DNA of 64,000 nucleotides from Ruminococcus sp. (GCF_016283395.1 NZ_JAEEMU010000038.1:1-64000), one strand, 5' to 3'. Counted from the first letter of the stretch, positions 7,542 to 15,821 are shown. Notes: generated by a model not told the origin, from the letters alone. Made by a program: numbers and translations.

Positions 7542-8558
7542 TTATGTTTTATAATTACAACTAAGTTTATCTGCAATCTCACATATTAAGTTATGAAGCT
7601 CGAGATAATCATTGTATTTTTGTGGTATACCATTGTATCCAAGGTATGCTCCGAGAATGTTTCCGCAGACTGCGCCTGTAGAATCACTGTCGCCATCATG
7701 GTTTACAGCTGTTCTTATCGCCATATCAAAGTCATTCTCATGTTTTAAGGAACAATACACTGCAATTGCGAGTGTTTCCTCGGCTACCCAGCCTTCTCCA
7801 AGTTGATGGATTGCTGAAATATCGTCAATATTTAATTCTGAAAGCTGAATGGCTTTCTGCATAATAGCGGTAAAATCCGTGATATGTTCTGATTTTGGAA
7901 ACAGTCTTTCCATAGCTGCGTTTGAATCTTTTACAGCCTTTTTTAGTGATGTATCACTTTCTGTAACAGTCCTGACTATATGTACCAGTGCAGCGGCAGG
8001 AATAAAGCCGAGGTCATGACCGTGTGTAAGAGCCGCAGCTTCTGCACCGAGCATATCAGACTGTTCATATGAAATTGGCGTATTGCAGAAATACAGCCCA
8101 ATAGGAGCAACTCGCATAACTCCACCACAACCTTTACTGTCGTTTATTGGATTTTCGGTTGTTCCATTAGCTCCGTCTTTAATTTCGGACAAACAGGTCA
8201 TGCCCGGAGAACGTCTGCTGTATAGCTCTGGAATATCCATCAGAAACGACTTAGTTTTATCAAGCAAAGGATATGGTTCGGTCTGCGTTCTGTACCAGCA
8301 TTGATACATTTCTTTTATACAGCTTTCGTAGTCGGAATTGTTATCTGCTGCTATAAGTAGTCCGTTTGCAGTAAACAAGGTCATCTGCGTATCATCGGAT
8401 ATTCTTGCGATACCGTTTCTAAGAGTATATTCTGTTATTCCGTCTTTTCCATATAGTGAGAAAATCTGACCTTCATGCAGAAATTCAACTGCATATCCCA
8501 AGGCATCACCGGCAGCTCCGCCTATTAGACAGCCACGAAATTTATCGATGTTTCGCAT
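7542..8558 (-). CDS. ADP-ribosylglycohydrolase family protein
   Basis: A 338-aa protein of the DraG/ARH type. The N-terminal GCLIGGAAGDALG motif, the metal-binding SDDTQMTLF motif near residue 54, the THGHDLGF segment and the C-terminal NHDGDSDSTGAVCGN metal motif are all present, so both Mg sites look intact. The family removes ADP-ribose from proteins, nucleic acids or small molecules. AGGAGG precedes the ATG by 4 bp. A strong terminator separates it from the ATPase operon, so co-transcription with that operon is unlikely. The specific substrate is unknown. Confidence 0.9.
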   Translation of the reverse strand: MRNIDKFRGCLIGGAAGDALGYAVEFLHEGQIFSLYGKDGITEYTLRNGIARISDDTQMTLFTANGLLIAADNNSDYESCIKEMYQCWYRTQTEPYPLLDKTKSFLMDIPELYSRRSPGMTCLSEIKDGANGTTENPINDSKGCGGVMRVAPIGLYFCNTPISYEQSDMLGAEAAALTHGHDLGFIPAAALVHIVRTVTESDTSLKKAVKDSNAAMERLFPKSEHITDFTAIMQKAIQLSELNIDDISAIHQLGEGWVAEETLAIAVYCSLKHENDFDMAIRTAVNHDGDSDSTGAVCGNILGAYLGYNGIPQKYNDYLELHNLICEIADKLSCNYKT

Positions 8559-8591
8559 TTTACCTCCTGTTTATACGAATCTGTTGTCGCT

Positions 8592-9902
8592 CTATTTCGC
8601 TTTACCAAATATCTTTTCTATGCACTCATCAGCTATTTTTGCGCACTGTTGATATGCATCAGAATCAAGTTTTTTTATTATTGCTTTAATTGTGTTTTGA
8701 GCTGTTTTCTCAGATGAAAAATCAGGTGTAATAGATATCTCTAAAGGTTTACCTTCTATTTCCTTAAATGTATTTCCCTTGATGATATAACCCTGTCGAG
8801 AAAAATAATCTCTTGCCTTCTTATCTAATCCTTTATCGATGTGCTGACTTTCCAAGTGTATACGTATATTAATGTTTGAGGTTTGGTATATAGGTGAACT
8901 TGATGTCCATTTTAACTCATAATGGAAGTTAATTTTCTTCCATTCTTCTTTGGAAATAATACTATAAAATTCATTTATAGATTTCCCAATAACTTCGTAC
9001 CTTCCATTCGACAGTTCTTTAATTTGACGTTCAATCCACTGATGATCAAATTTTTTTGTGGTTGCCTCTGATAGAATTGATGTTCCCATATTAGATTCCT
9101 CCTGTATTTCTCTTATATTATTATTCAGCTTACTTAAAACTGTTTTTATAAAATCCTCTTTATTTTTTCCTTTTTTTCTTTCAATCTCGCTAACAACTGT
9201 AGGCGAATTTGTCCCAATCAACCAGAAAACTCTATCCACAAAGAATACCGAAGCATTATTATCCTGTGCCATTAAGTTTACTGCCTTAAATACTGATTCA
9301 TCATTTTTATCTGCCAGTTTTAGTTCGAAAAAAATGGAGGTAAGAACACTATCAGGCTTGGCAAATCCATTTGCTCCTATATCTTTCAACCAATTGCAAA
9401 CCATTTTGAATTTCCAAAGAGTTATATTACGTGAAACGATGTCTTTTATAAGATTGATTCTATCATCAGCATTTTTAAGCTGATTGAATGAAGAAAGCAT
9501 CGACTCAATAGAATCGAATTGAGCTAAGTATTCAGCAACACCGCATATATTCTTTGAAAATTTTTCCCATGAATTCGTTCCTTCTGGTTGTATCTTTTCA
9601 ATGAAGCAATTGAATAGTTTTTTATATCGTTCGTCTTTTCCGTTGCCATATTGTTTTAGAACTTGTTTGTAATCAAAATTGAAAAGGCAGTTTTTGATTA
9701 TGTTATAGTTATCATCATAATGAATAACTCCACCCGTCACTGTAATATCTCTTACTGAGCTTACTGCAACTTCAAAGGCTTCTTCTAAGGAGTGCATTTG
9801 TGGTTCTTCAAAATAATGTTTGTATTTCAGTGGGTTAGCATTTTGCTCTAAATACTGCTTAGCTTCATTAAAGATAATCCGATTCAATTCATGAATATTC
9901 AT
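8592..9902 (-). CDS. hypothetical protein with possible HhH-GPD-like segment
   Basis: A 436-aa soluble protein. Residues ~165-250 (FKMVCNWLKDIGANGFAKPDSVLTS ... VFFVDRVFWLIG) resemble the helix-hairpin-helix region of HhH-GPD DNA glycosylases, including the K-x-x-C/A-x-F/W-L spacing and a downstream Val-Asp. This is only a pattern-level resemblance. The C-terminal ~170 residues are a separate domain of mixed alpha/beta character. AAGGAGG stands 7 bp before the ATG. It lies 33 bp upstream of the ADP-ribosylglycohydrolase gene with no terminator between, so the two probably form an operon. Confidence 0.5.
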   Translation of the reverse strand: MNIHELNRIIFNEAKQYLEQNANPLKYKHYFEEPQMHSLEEAFEVAVSSVRDITVTGGVIHYDDNYNIIKNCLFNFDYKQVLKQYGNGKDERYKKLFNCFIEKIQPEGTNSWEKFSKNICGVAEYLAQFDSIESMLSSFNQLKNADDRINLIKDIVSRNITLWKFKMVCNWLKDIGANGFAKPDSVLTSIFFELKLADKNDESVFKAVNLMAQDNNASVFFVDRVFWLIGTNSPTVVSEIERKKGKNKEDFIKTVLSKLNNNIREIQEESNMGTSILSEATTKKFDHQWIERQIKELSNGRYEVIGKSINEFYSIISKEEWKKINFHYELKWTSSSPIYQTSNINIRIHLESQHIDKGLDKKARDYFSRQGYIIKGNTFKEIEGKPLEISITPDFSSEKTAQNTIKAIIKKLDSDAYQQCAKIADECIEKIFGKAK

Positions 9903-9934
9903 ATCAAAATCCTCCTTAAAAAGATATTTTATAA

Positions 9935-9964
9935 TGCCAGCCTGAAACCGAACTTCCGCTGGCA
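9935..9964. terminator. stem-loop between unknown genes
   Basis: Arms TGCCAGC and GCTGGCA with a 16-nt loop. On the minus strand it is followed by ATTATAAAATATCTTTTT. It is a plausible terminator for the minus-strand gene ending at 10138. The rest of 9965-10137 shows no gene. Confidence 0.45.
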
Positions 9965-10137
9965 GATAAAGTTTTTATTACAGTCTCACACAAAAGATGT
10001 TTTTTCATTAATATCTTTACACTGAACATTTACAAAAACATATAAATTATAGATAATAACGAAAAACGATAACCTTGAACATGAACACAGTCATATTCAA
10101 AAAAGGGGCGTGTGAGAACTGTAAACGGAAAGTGAAA

Positions 10138-10647
10138 TCAGATATCTATATCAAATTCCACAGTATTATTGACCAGATCGAGAGCTGTCTGAGCTTTTGA
10201 CAGAATATCCGATAACTCGTTATAGTTTCTGCTGACTTCTTCTATGTCGTAATTGGCATATTTATAGTCGATGATAGTTCCGCCGCTCGAATAACCTGTG
10301 TTTACTCTGACTTTGGGCATTGCGTCTCTCATTTTAGAGAGAAGGGCAACCTTGCTGTTGAGTTGCGGCATATATACAAGCATCTCGTCGATAGTGATAT
10401 CGAAATCTGGAATGATAGTAACTGTGTTGAACACGTTTATAGCGTGCTTTACCTTGCGTATCTTCTTTTCGAGTTCGTTCTGTTCGTCACGCATTTCCTT
10501 GAAATTATACGCAGGACGCACAGATTCGATGTCCTCCTGAATTGCAGCGACAAAGCTGCTTGAATTTGACTCTTTAAGCTGTAATGCTCTCAGTTCTTCG
10601 TTGAGCTTGCGCAGCAGCTTTGCTGCCTGTGCTGATGTTACACGCAT
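10138..10647 (-). CDS. coiled-coil protein, DIP1984/DUF6847-like
   Basis: A 169-aa protein with a helical N-terminus (KLLRKLNEELRALQ), a central KIRKVKHAINVFN helix, an FDITIDEMLVYMPQLN segment and a C-terminal YANYDIEEVSRNYNELSDIL helix. This arrangement matches small coiled-coil proteins often labelled DIP1984 or DUF6847; I give the family name with moderate confidence and no function is known. AAGGAGG lies 6 bp before the ATG. It is preceded by an inverted repeat at 10697-10721. Confidence 0.55.
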   Translation of the reverse strand: MRVTSAQAAKLLRKLNEELRALQLKESNSSSFVAAIQEDIESVRPAYNFKEMRDEQNELEKKIRKVKHAINVFNTVTIIPDFDITIDEMLVYMPQLNSKVALLSKMRDAMPKVRVNTGYSSGGTIIDYKYANYDIEEVSRNYNELSDILSKAQTALDLVNNTVEFDIDI

Positions 10648-10696
10648 ATTTTTTCCTCCTTATTGATTGCCTTTTTTCTTATGATTACATTGACAC

Positions 10697-10721
10697 ATCA
10701 GACAGAATAAAACTGTCCGAT
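10697..10721. repeat. inverted repeat upstream of the coiled-coil gene
   Basis: Arms ATCAGACAG and CTGTCCGAT (one mismatch) around 7 bases. It could be an operator of the downstream minus-strand gene or the end of the Cys-rich gene transcript. There is no T-run, so a terminator is doubtful. Confidence 0.35.
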
Positions 10722-10757
10722 ATGAATATTACTTGTTAGCCTATGTTTGGGAAATAC

Positions 10758-10970
10758 TTATCTTAGAGCTCTCCATTTTTGGAAAGAAGAGCATCCACCG
10801 TTTGCCTGCTTGGTCTGTTTCCAGCATCCTGAATTCTGATTAAGACATTTTCCCGTAGCCATAGGGCTGTTGACCTCTAATCGGCTGCCCCACTGGTCGC
10901 AGAGCCTTCTTTCGCCCGACCAGAGAGCGCAGGTGGCGCAGTACTTTGAATCACGGGTGAACTGATACAT
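10758..10970 (-). CDS. small Cys-rich protein
   Basis: A 70-aa protein with six cysteines (YCATCALWSGERRLCDQW ... GKCLN ... GCWKQ ... GCSSFQKW), suggestive of a small zinc-binding fold. AAGGAGGT ends 7 bp before the chosen ATG; an ATG 6 bases earlier is too close to it. Its promoter carries a perfect palindrome at the -35 position, shared with the next genes. The function is unknown. Confidence 0.6.
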   Translation of the reverse strand: MYQFTRDSKYCATCALWSGERRLCDQWGSRLEVNSPMATGKCLNQNSGCWKQTKQANGGCSSFQKWRALR

Positions 10971-11008
10971 GATCATACCTCCTTGAATCATAGCTTGGCT
11001 TGTGTAAA

Positions 11009-11045
11009 AGTATATCACACTAAATAGGACAAATTTGTCCTATTT
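11009..11045 (-). promoter_or_regulatory. promoter with perfect palindrome at -35
   Basis: Minus-strand -10 TATACT (11009-11014) preceded by GTGTGA. A perfect 24-bp palindrome with core AGGACAAATTTGTCCT (11022-11045) is centred 19.5 bp from the -10. It drives the Cys-rich gene. Confidence 0.65.
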
Positions 11046-11048
11046 CGC

Positions 11049-11996
11049 TTATGCGTTTTCCCATGCGAGTTCCTGAATATCTCTTATCAACTCCTTCGGA
11101 TCCTCATCATACTCCCTAACTAAGCAATATTTGCTTCTGCCAGTTGTGATGCAGTCCAGAAAAACCTCGATAAAGGTGGTTCTTCCATACTTAAGCTGCA
11201 TCCTGATCTGTCTGCTGTGAAGTTCGACGCTGCGTTCTTCCATTTCCTTACCGGATTCGCACGAATACGGACATATATTTATCGCAGGGACTACGATTCT
11301 TTTGATAAGCTCGTATTCCCAATAGTAATCTGAGGTATTTATCTTAAAGCATTCTGGTTCCAATGCTAAATACAAAATCTTTTGTATTACGCTATCTATA
11401 GAAAATCCATATAAGACAGTATCCTGTAGACCTCTGTTAGTATCAATACATGTGAACCAATAATTTATATATGACTCATCGGCATCATTGACTTGTGACA
11501 ATACATAGATCTGTCTACCATAAAGCTCTATTATACATTCTGATGAATCATACCCAAGTAAACATGCTCTTTCCAAGTAAGCATCTATACTTTGACGTGA
11601 TTTTTCGATGAGTATGTTTTCTATCTGTTTATATGTGTTTACGGATTTGTCTGTTTCTATCCTGAATACTTTCTGAGGAAATGGCTTCCACGCCAGTCCG
11701 TATATCTCGGCTATTATTAACTTGGTTATATTATTCTCGTTAAGCCATGCCTCATCATCAAGAAAGAATTCTTCGCAAAACCATATATTAGAATCAAGGC
11801 AATATATCTTAACGTTTATCCAATTTGATTCGCTATCAGCGTAAGAAAAGCCAATTTCGATTTTTCTGTTATTGATACTGAACCAGTGTACAGATGTACC
11901 TTCGATACGAAAACGAGTATATGCCTCATAGAATTTCTGGCTGATATCCAACCACTTACTTAGTTCTTCCCATTTTTCCAGAGAAATATAATCCAT
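11049..11996 (-). CDS. tandem-repeat protein A (three ~100-aa units)
   Basis: A 315-aa soluble, acidic protein. Three units of about 100 residues can be aligned by eye. Each has a helical start, then [IV]-E-[LI]-x-x-R-x-I-x-[VIM] followed by a beta strand, C-[LI]-[DT]-[TS], and a closing L/I-I-x-x-I-x-x-L-A helix. The first and last units end in A-x-x-x-[YI]-x-L-A-W. It is paralogous to the two genes upstream. AGGAGG precedes the ATG at 11996; the frame is open further upstream but has no ribosome site there. I do not recognise the family; no catalytic motif is visible. Confidence 0.6.
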   Translation of the reverse strand: MDYISLEKWEELSKWLDISQKFYEAYTRFRIEGTSVHWFSINNRKIEIGFSYADSESNWINVKIYCLDSNIWFCEEFFLDDEAWLNENNITKLIIAEIYGLAWKPFPQKVFRIETDKSVNTYKQIENILIEKSRQSIDAYLERACLLGYDSSECIIELYGRQIYVLSQVNDADESYINYWFTCIDTNRGLQDTVLYGFSIDSVIQKILYLALEPECFKINTSDYYWEYELIKRIVVPAINICPYSCESGKEMEERSVELHSRQIRMQLKYGRTTFIEVFLDCITTGRSKYCLVREYDEDPKELIRDIQELAWENA

Positions 11997-12045
11997 ACAC
12001 AGCCTCCTATTAAAAGAAAGATAAACGGTGTTTTTCTGTAATAAC

Positions 12046-12081
12046 ATTATAACACACTGAATAGGACAAATTTGTCCTATT
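12046..12081 (-). promoter_or_regulatory. promoter with palindrome at -35
   Basis: Minus-strand -10 TATAAT (12046-12051) after GTGT. A perfect 22-bp palindrome with core AGGACAAATTTGTCCT (12060-12081) is centred 19.5 bp away. It begins 4 bp after the stop of the upstream gene and drives tandem-repeat gene A. Confidence 0.65.
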
Positions 12082-12085
12082 TCGC

Positions 12086-13039
12086 TTATGCATTCTCCCA
12101 TGCGAGTTCCTGAATTCTGTATATCAGTTCCTCACATACATCTTCTACCTCCACACGATTACTTTCCTTAGGAAGCTCTAATTCGTAAGATTTTCCTGTT
12201 GTGAAACATTTGGAAATAATGATTAAGCTGCTGTCATTGTGCTCAAACTGTATTTTGATAAGCCTGTTATGTATCTTGAAGTATCGATCACCAATGACGT
12301 CGCCTTCCCAAATATAGTGAAGATTATTAAAAGGATACCTGACAATATGTAATCCATAATTCTCCAATCTACCTACTAAGGCATCTCTGATAAGGCTGTG
12401 TTCCCATTCGAAATCCGAAACATTGAACTCAATGATCTCCGGTTCTAATGCCATATCCTGTATCAAGTTAATTAGATACTCAGTGTCAGCTTCTTCCTGA
12501 TCAACGACCATTGAGCAGTTAATACCTGTATCAAGACAATACAGATACACCTCAATCCATCCGTTCTCTTCCCACATACCATGATGAGTAAAGTATACAT
12601 TGATCCTACGATCATAAAGTTCGATGATAAAACTTACGTCACCTTTAGCCTTCCAAGACTCACCACTGGTGTCCTCATAGCAATAACGATATTTTTCTAC
12701 GAGTATATCTTTTAATTTGACGAACGCCTCTTCGGAATTAGTTGCTTGTATCTTGTATTCTTCCAGTTCCTCAGCATCAAGTGCGAGCCAGAGAATCATA
12801 CTTATTAGTTCTTCTGTATTCTGAGAAGAACCGTCATAACAGCCACTCAGACTCCTTATAATCTCAGAACAATTTAATTCTACTGACACAAAATCAACGT
12901 GATCAAAAAAAGAAATCTCTATATTTCTATTGTTATGCTCTATCAAATGTTTCTCCGTACCTTCCAAGCGGAACTTGACATACGCCTCGAAGAATTTCTG
13001 ACTTACATCTACCCAAGCTGGTCTTGAATAATAATCCAT
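12086..13039 (-). CDS. tandem-repeat protein B (three ~100-aa units)
   Basis: A 317-aa paralogue of tandem-repeat protein A. The N-terminus (DVSQKFFEAYVKFRLEGTEKH) and the C-terminal IQELAWENA are shared almost word for word. Units are visible at about 1-100, 101-210 and 211-317, each with the R-x-I-x-[IV] strand and the L-I-x-x-I-Q-[DE]-[ML]-A helix. AGGAGG lies 6 bp before the ATG. The function is unknown; the varying unit number among paralogues suggests recombination within the family. Confidence 0.6.
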   Translation of the reverse strand: MDYYSRPAWVDVSQKFFEAYVKFRLEGTEKHLIEHNNRNIEISFFDHVDFVSVELNCSEIIRSLSGCYDGSSQNTEELISMILWLALDAEELEEYKIQATNSEEAFVKLKDILVEKYRYCYEDTSGESWKAKGDVSFIIELYDRRINVYFTHHGMWEENGWIEVYLYCLDTGINCSMVVDQEEADTEYLINLIQDMALEPEIIEFNVSDFEWEHSLIRDALVGRLENYGLHIVRYPFNNLHYIWEGDVIGDRYFKIHNRLIKIQFEHNDSSLIIISKCFTTGKSYELELPKESNRVEVEDVCEELIYRIQELAWENA

Positions 13040-13080
13040 ACGCTACCTCCTGTCGGAATGAATGGTGTACGCTGTTTTCT

Positions 13081-13115
13081 TGTATAGCACACCGAACAGA
13101 ACAAATTTGTCCTGT
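13081..13115 (-). promoter_or_regulatory. promoter with palindrome at -35
   Basis: Minus-strand -10 TATACA (13081-13086). The imperfect palindrome ACAGAACAAATTTGTCCTGT (13096-13115) is centred 19.5 bp upstream, the same distance as in the neighbouring promoters. It drives tandem-repeat gene B. Confidence 0.55.
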
Positions 13116-13120
13116 AGCGT

Positions 13121-13723
13121 TTATGTTTCCTCCCACGCAAGATCTTGGATAAGTCTGATTATGTCTTCTGGGTTTTGTTCTTCTATGTAAACACATCTGG
13201 TACAATAATTTTTTGTAGTAACGCAGTCGATATAAACGTCAATTATTCCATTGTCATCGAGTTCAAATATGACTTTGAACACTCTGTCGTGAAGTTCTAT
13301 GATACGGATTTCTGTTCCAACTTCCTCCCACGCTTCTGAAGCAGGATCATAATAACAATCTTGATATGCACCAACTAATGTTTCTCTGAGCTGCTCATAC
13401 TCCTCTTCGGAATCACTTGTTGTGATTTTAGTTATATCCAGAAATTGCGGCTTTTTGGCAAGCCAGTATAGCATTTTTATTATTTCCTCTGTGGCATGAG
13501 TTGACAAGTCAAAATACGGCTCCAGAAATCTCTCAATTTCGGGACAATACAGTATAACTTTGATAAGATTGGGATCATTATTATCGTTTGGTAAAAATGT
13601 AATCTCAATATCTCTGTTATTGAGCTTGATCCAAGTTGTTTCCTTGCCTTCTTTGTAAAACAAAGAGTATGCATCAATGAAGCTCCTGCTGATTTCTATC
13701 CATCTTTCCTCTGGAATAAACAT
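13121..13723 (-). CDS. tandem-repeat protein C (two ~100-aa units)
   Basis: A 200-aa member of the same family with two units (about 1-100 and 101-200). Diagnostic stretches are SFIDAYSLFYKEGKETTWIKL, NNRDIEITF, and RIIELHDRVFKVIF with the terminal IRLIQDLAWEET. AGGAGGT lies 6 bp before the ATG at 13723; an out-of-frame ATG overlaps it. It is the promoter-proximal member of a row of three separately promoted genes on the minus strand. The function is unknown. Confidence 0.6.
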   Translation of the reverse strand: MFIPEERWIEISRSFIDAYSLFYKEGKETTWIKLNNRDIEITFLPNDNNDPNLIKVILYCPEIERFLEPYFDLSTHATEEIIKMLYWLAKKPQFLDITKITTSDSEEEYEQLRETLVGAYQDCYYDPASEAWEEVGTEIRIIELHDRVFKVIFELDDNGIIDVYIDCVTTKNYCTRCVYIEEQNPEDIIRLIQDLAWEET

Positions 13724-13773
13724 ACATTTACCTCCTGATCTCAAATAACGTCATTGTTTTTCTTTCTGACGTT

Positions 13774-13809
13774 ATTATATCACACAGAACACCCCTAAAA
13801 GGGGATGTT
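13774..13809 (-). promoter_or_regulatory. promoter with CCCCTAAAAGGGG inverted repeat
   Basis: Minus-strand -10 TGATATAAT (hexamer at 13774-13779). The inverted repeat AACA-CCCC-TAAAA-GGGG-A-TGTT (13788-13809) is centred 19.5 bp upstream. Its arms resemble those before the 37-aa gene operon rather than the AGGACAAATTTGTCCT type. It drives tandem-repeat gene C. Confidence 0.55.
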
Positions 13810-13834
13810 TTTGCACGATGAAATCAGGAGCTGT

Positions 13835-13865
13835 AAAAGGCGATTTTATGCGCAAAATGCCTTTT
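13835..13865. terminator. terminator after WYL gene
   Basis: Arms AAAAGGC and GCCTTTT with an extended AT-rich stem (ATTTT/AAAAT). It lies 24 bp past the stop of the minus-strand WYL gene. Confidence 0.6.
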
Positions 13866-13888
13866 ATAGTTTTGCCTGTATAGAGTTT

Positions 13889-14992
13889 TTATTCATTCCT
13901 GCAGTATTTTTCATAGGCTTTGGTGATATCATCCTTCAATCTCTGTCTAAGTGATTTCGGAGAAATGACTTCAACAAAATCAAAGAAACGTCTTGCCCAT
14001 ATTAGCATATTATCGAAGGTGCTTTCGACTGAAACCTCAATAAATGATTCTTTTTGGTCATGTGGTTTTATACTGTAATTATCACCAAAAAAATCAACTA
14101 TCTCAGTTATTGCCCATTCTGGGCATCTGAAAATAAAAGTTTCTGTTTTACCTCCCCACATCATTCTGTGAGTACTGATATATTTCTTTGTATCGATGTT
14201 CTTAGGTGCGTTAGCAATGCTTGTTTCAGGAAAGTAAACTGAATCATATATTATCTCTATCTCGCTCATCCTGTCTATCCTGTAATTGCTTATCCTATCA
14301 GGAATTCGGTTATCATCATATGATTTACTGCATACAAGATAATAAAAGCCGTCATTAAAAACTGTTCTGTAAGGATTTACGGTATATATTATCTCATTGC
14401 CATCTTTGTCTTTCTCATTCAGAAGTGAACCTTTGAGTGTGCGTGTCAAGCGGCAAAAACTAATTTGTCTTTTTTCAATGATAGCCTTATGTATGACTTT
14501 CATGTTCCTCATAAATTCATTTACCATAACTTTGCTCTTCTTAGTATCGTTTAAAACATATGGTTTGAATTTAGAATGAAAATTTTCAGAAGTAAGTGTC
14601 ATTAGTTTCTTTATAAGATCTCTTCGTTCTTCTTTTACAATATAGTCACACGAACTCACCATATCGATTAGATACCTTAACTCATAATCGTGGAAAATAT
14701 GCTCAATGCGGATATTTGTCTTCCTTTTTTTATTGTTATCTGTACCACATTTATATTGCCCTAACAGATCATTCTTTATTTCATAGAATTCGCTTATTGC
14801 ATCAAGACTTCTGTCCAGTGTCTTATTGTCTATTGTTATGTCATGTAAGCCAAATTCATTATTTATATGTTGCATGACTTTCTTTTTTGTAAGCAAATTG
14901 TTTTCATCGGAATATTTAAGCAGAATATAAAGGACGATAAGTTGAGAATATTTAATGTATTTCCTTTTTCCTTTTTTTGTTTTTTCAGGCAT
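13889..14992 (-). CDS. WYL-domain transcriptional regulator
   Basis: A 367-aa protein. The N-terminal ~90 residues (SQLIVLYILLKYSDENNLLTKKKVMQHI ... TIDNKTLDRSLDAI) look like a winged helix. The middle contains the WYL pattern (IYTVNPYRTVFNDGFYYLVC), and the C-terminus is a WCX-like extension. WYL proteins sense ligands, often nucleic acids or nucleotides, and control DNA-damage and defence genes. GGGGTG precedes the ATG. It has a normal promoter, unlike the palindrome-type promoters of the genes beside it, which makes it the best local candidate for their regulator. Confidence 0.8.
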   Translation of the reverse strand: MPEKTKKGKRKYIKYSQLIVLYILLKYSDENNLLTKKKVMQHINNEFGLHDITIDNKTLDRSLDAISEFYEIKNDLLGQYKCGTDNNKKRKTNIRIEHIFHDYELRYLIDMVSSCDYIVKEERRDLIKKLMTLTSENFHSKFKPYVLNDTKKSKVMVNEFMRNMKVIHKAIIEKRQISFCRLTRTLKGSLLNEKDKDGNEIIYTVNPYRTVFNDGFYYLVCSKSYDDNRIPDRISNYRIDRMSEIEIIYDSVYFPETSIANAPKNIDTKKYISTHRMMWGGKTETFIFRCPEWAITEIVDFFGDNYSIKPHDQKESFIEVSVESTFDNMLIWARRFFDFVEVISPKSLRQRLKDDITKAYEKYCRNE

Positions 14993-15050
14993 GATTATTC
15001 ACCCCATCGTATAGTTACTATTAAACACAGAATGTGCTTATATACATATT

Positions 15051-15079
15051 ATTATATCATGAATAAGCATATTTTTCAA
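15051..15079 (-). promoter_or_regulatory. promoter of the WYL gene
   Basis: Minus-strand TTGAAA (15074-15079), 17-bp spacer, TATAAT (15051-15056) with extended TGA. No palindrome lies at the -35. Confidence 0.6.
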
Positions 15080-15144
15080 TAATCAAGAAAATTGTTTACA
15101 TTTTTTATGCAATTAAGCTAACAGCTGATACTATAAATGATAAA

Positions 15145-15165
15145 GGGACGGTAGTTAACCGTCCC
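15145..15165. terminator. terminator after the 116-aa gene
   Basis: Arms GGGACGG and CCGTCCC with a 7-nt loop; ATTTTTA follows on the plus strand. It is located just past the stop of the minus-strand gene at 15170. Confidence 0.6.
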
Positions 15166-15169
15166 ATTT

Positions 15170-15520
15170 TTATAGCGTCCGTCCTTCTTCCTGCACAGCA
15201 GCAGTTTTTGCGTTCTTCTCATAGAACTTCTTATATGCTTTTGCAAGAGTTTTCATATCAGAGGTATCAATGTCATGCTGCTTAATGTACTCATCGAAGT
15301 CGATTTTTAGGTTTATCCGCTTGATAATATCCTCAACTGTATTGGCATCCTTGAAGCAGAACATCTCGATTCCGTTCAACGGTTGAGTAGTCCTTCCGTT
15401 TTCATCAAGGCAATTATAATTGATTGCTCTGATGATACCGTCATGAATTCCCTGAACAATAGCATATTCGTTTTCCTTGTACTTGTAAAGCTTAACAAGT
15501 GATTTATATGTTTCCTTCAT
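15170..15520 (-). CDS. hypothetical 116-aa protein
   Basis: A soluble protein starting MKETYKSLVKLYKYKENEYAI, with a C-terminal helix (DMKTLAKAYKKFYEKN). The internal ATG at 15520 is chosen because GAAAGGA lies 6 bp upstream; the frame is open for 22 more codons without a ribosome site. Transcription is divergent from the RHH gene, and one of two identical operator-like repeats sits within its promoter. I see no known domain. Confidence 0.5.
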   Translation of the reverse strand: MKETYKSLVKLYKYKENEYAIVQGIHDGIIRAINYNCLDENGRTTQPLNGIEMFCFKDANTVEDIIKRINLKIDFDEYIKQHDIDTSDMKTLAKAYKKFYEKNAKTAAVQEEGRTL

Positions 15521-15598
15521 AACAGTTCCTTTCTCCCCGTTTTTGAGCCGATAGGTCAGCTGACTGGTTTTCGGGATTTTTTTCAATTCTGTGCTTAG

Positions 15599-15697
15599 AT
15601 TATAGCATATAGACGGCTATACGTCAATATTTTTCTGTGAAATGATCACATTTCTTATGTGCTTTCGGATAGCTGCACACATATAGACGGCTATACG
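15599..15697. promoter_or_regulatory. divergent control region with duplicated operator
   Basis: Two identical 18-bp direct repeats, CATATAGACGGCTATACG, lie at 15606-15623 and 15680-15697. Each contains the inverted repeat TATAG-N4-CTATA. The first fills the spacer of a minus-strand promoter (TTGACG 15622-15627, 17 bp, TATAAT 15599-15604) for the 116-aa gene. The second lies upstream of the plus-strand promoter. This layout suits repression by the nearby RHH protein. Confidence 0.6.
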
Positions 15698-15737
15698 AAT
15701 TGTTATTTTGTGCAGATTTACAGTTTTTTGCTTTGGC

Positions 15738-15766
15738 TTGACTGGAACGTCCCTATATGATACAAT
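15738..15766 (+). promoter_or_regulatory. promoter of the RHH operon
   Basis: TTGACT, 17-bp spacer, TACAAT (15761-15766). Confidence 0.6.
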
Positions 15767-15786
15767 TATGAGTACCAAATATGCTG

Positions 15787-15806
15787 CGTTGCTACAAGTA
15801 GCAACG
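15787..15806 (+). repeat. perfect inverted repeat in the RHH leader
   Basis: CGTTGCTAC-AA-GTAGCAACG, 20 bp with 9-bp arms, lies between the promoter and the ribosome site. It may be an operator or a leader hairpin affecting translation. Confidence 0.5.
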
Positions 15807-15821
15807 GGATCGGAGCTATTT

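Noticed and set aside
11022..12081. The AGGACAAATTTGTCCT palindromes as terminators
   Set aside because: They are AT-rich, lack T-runs and sit exactly upstream of -10 boxes.
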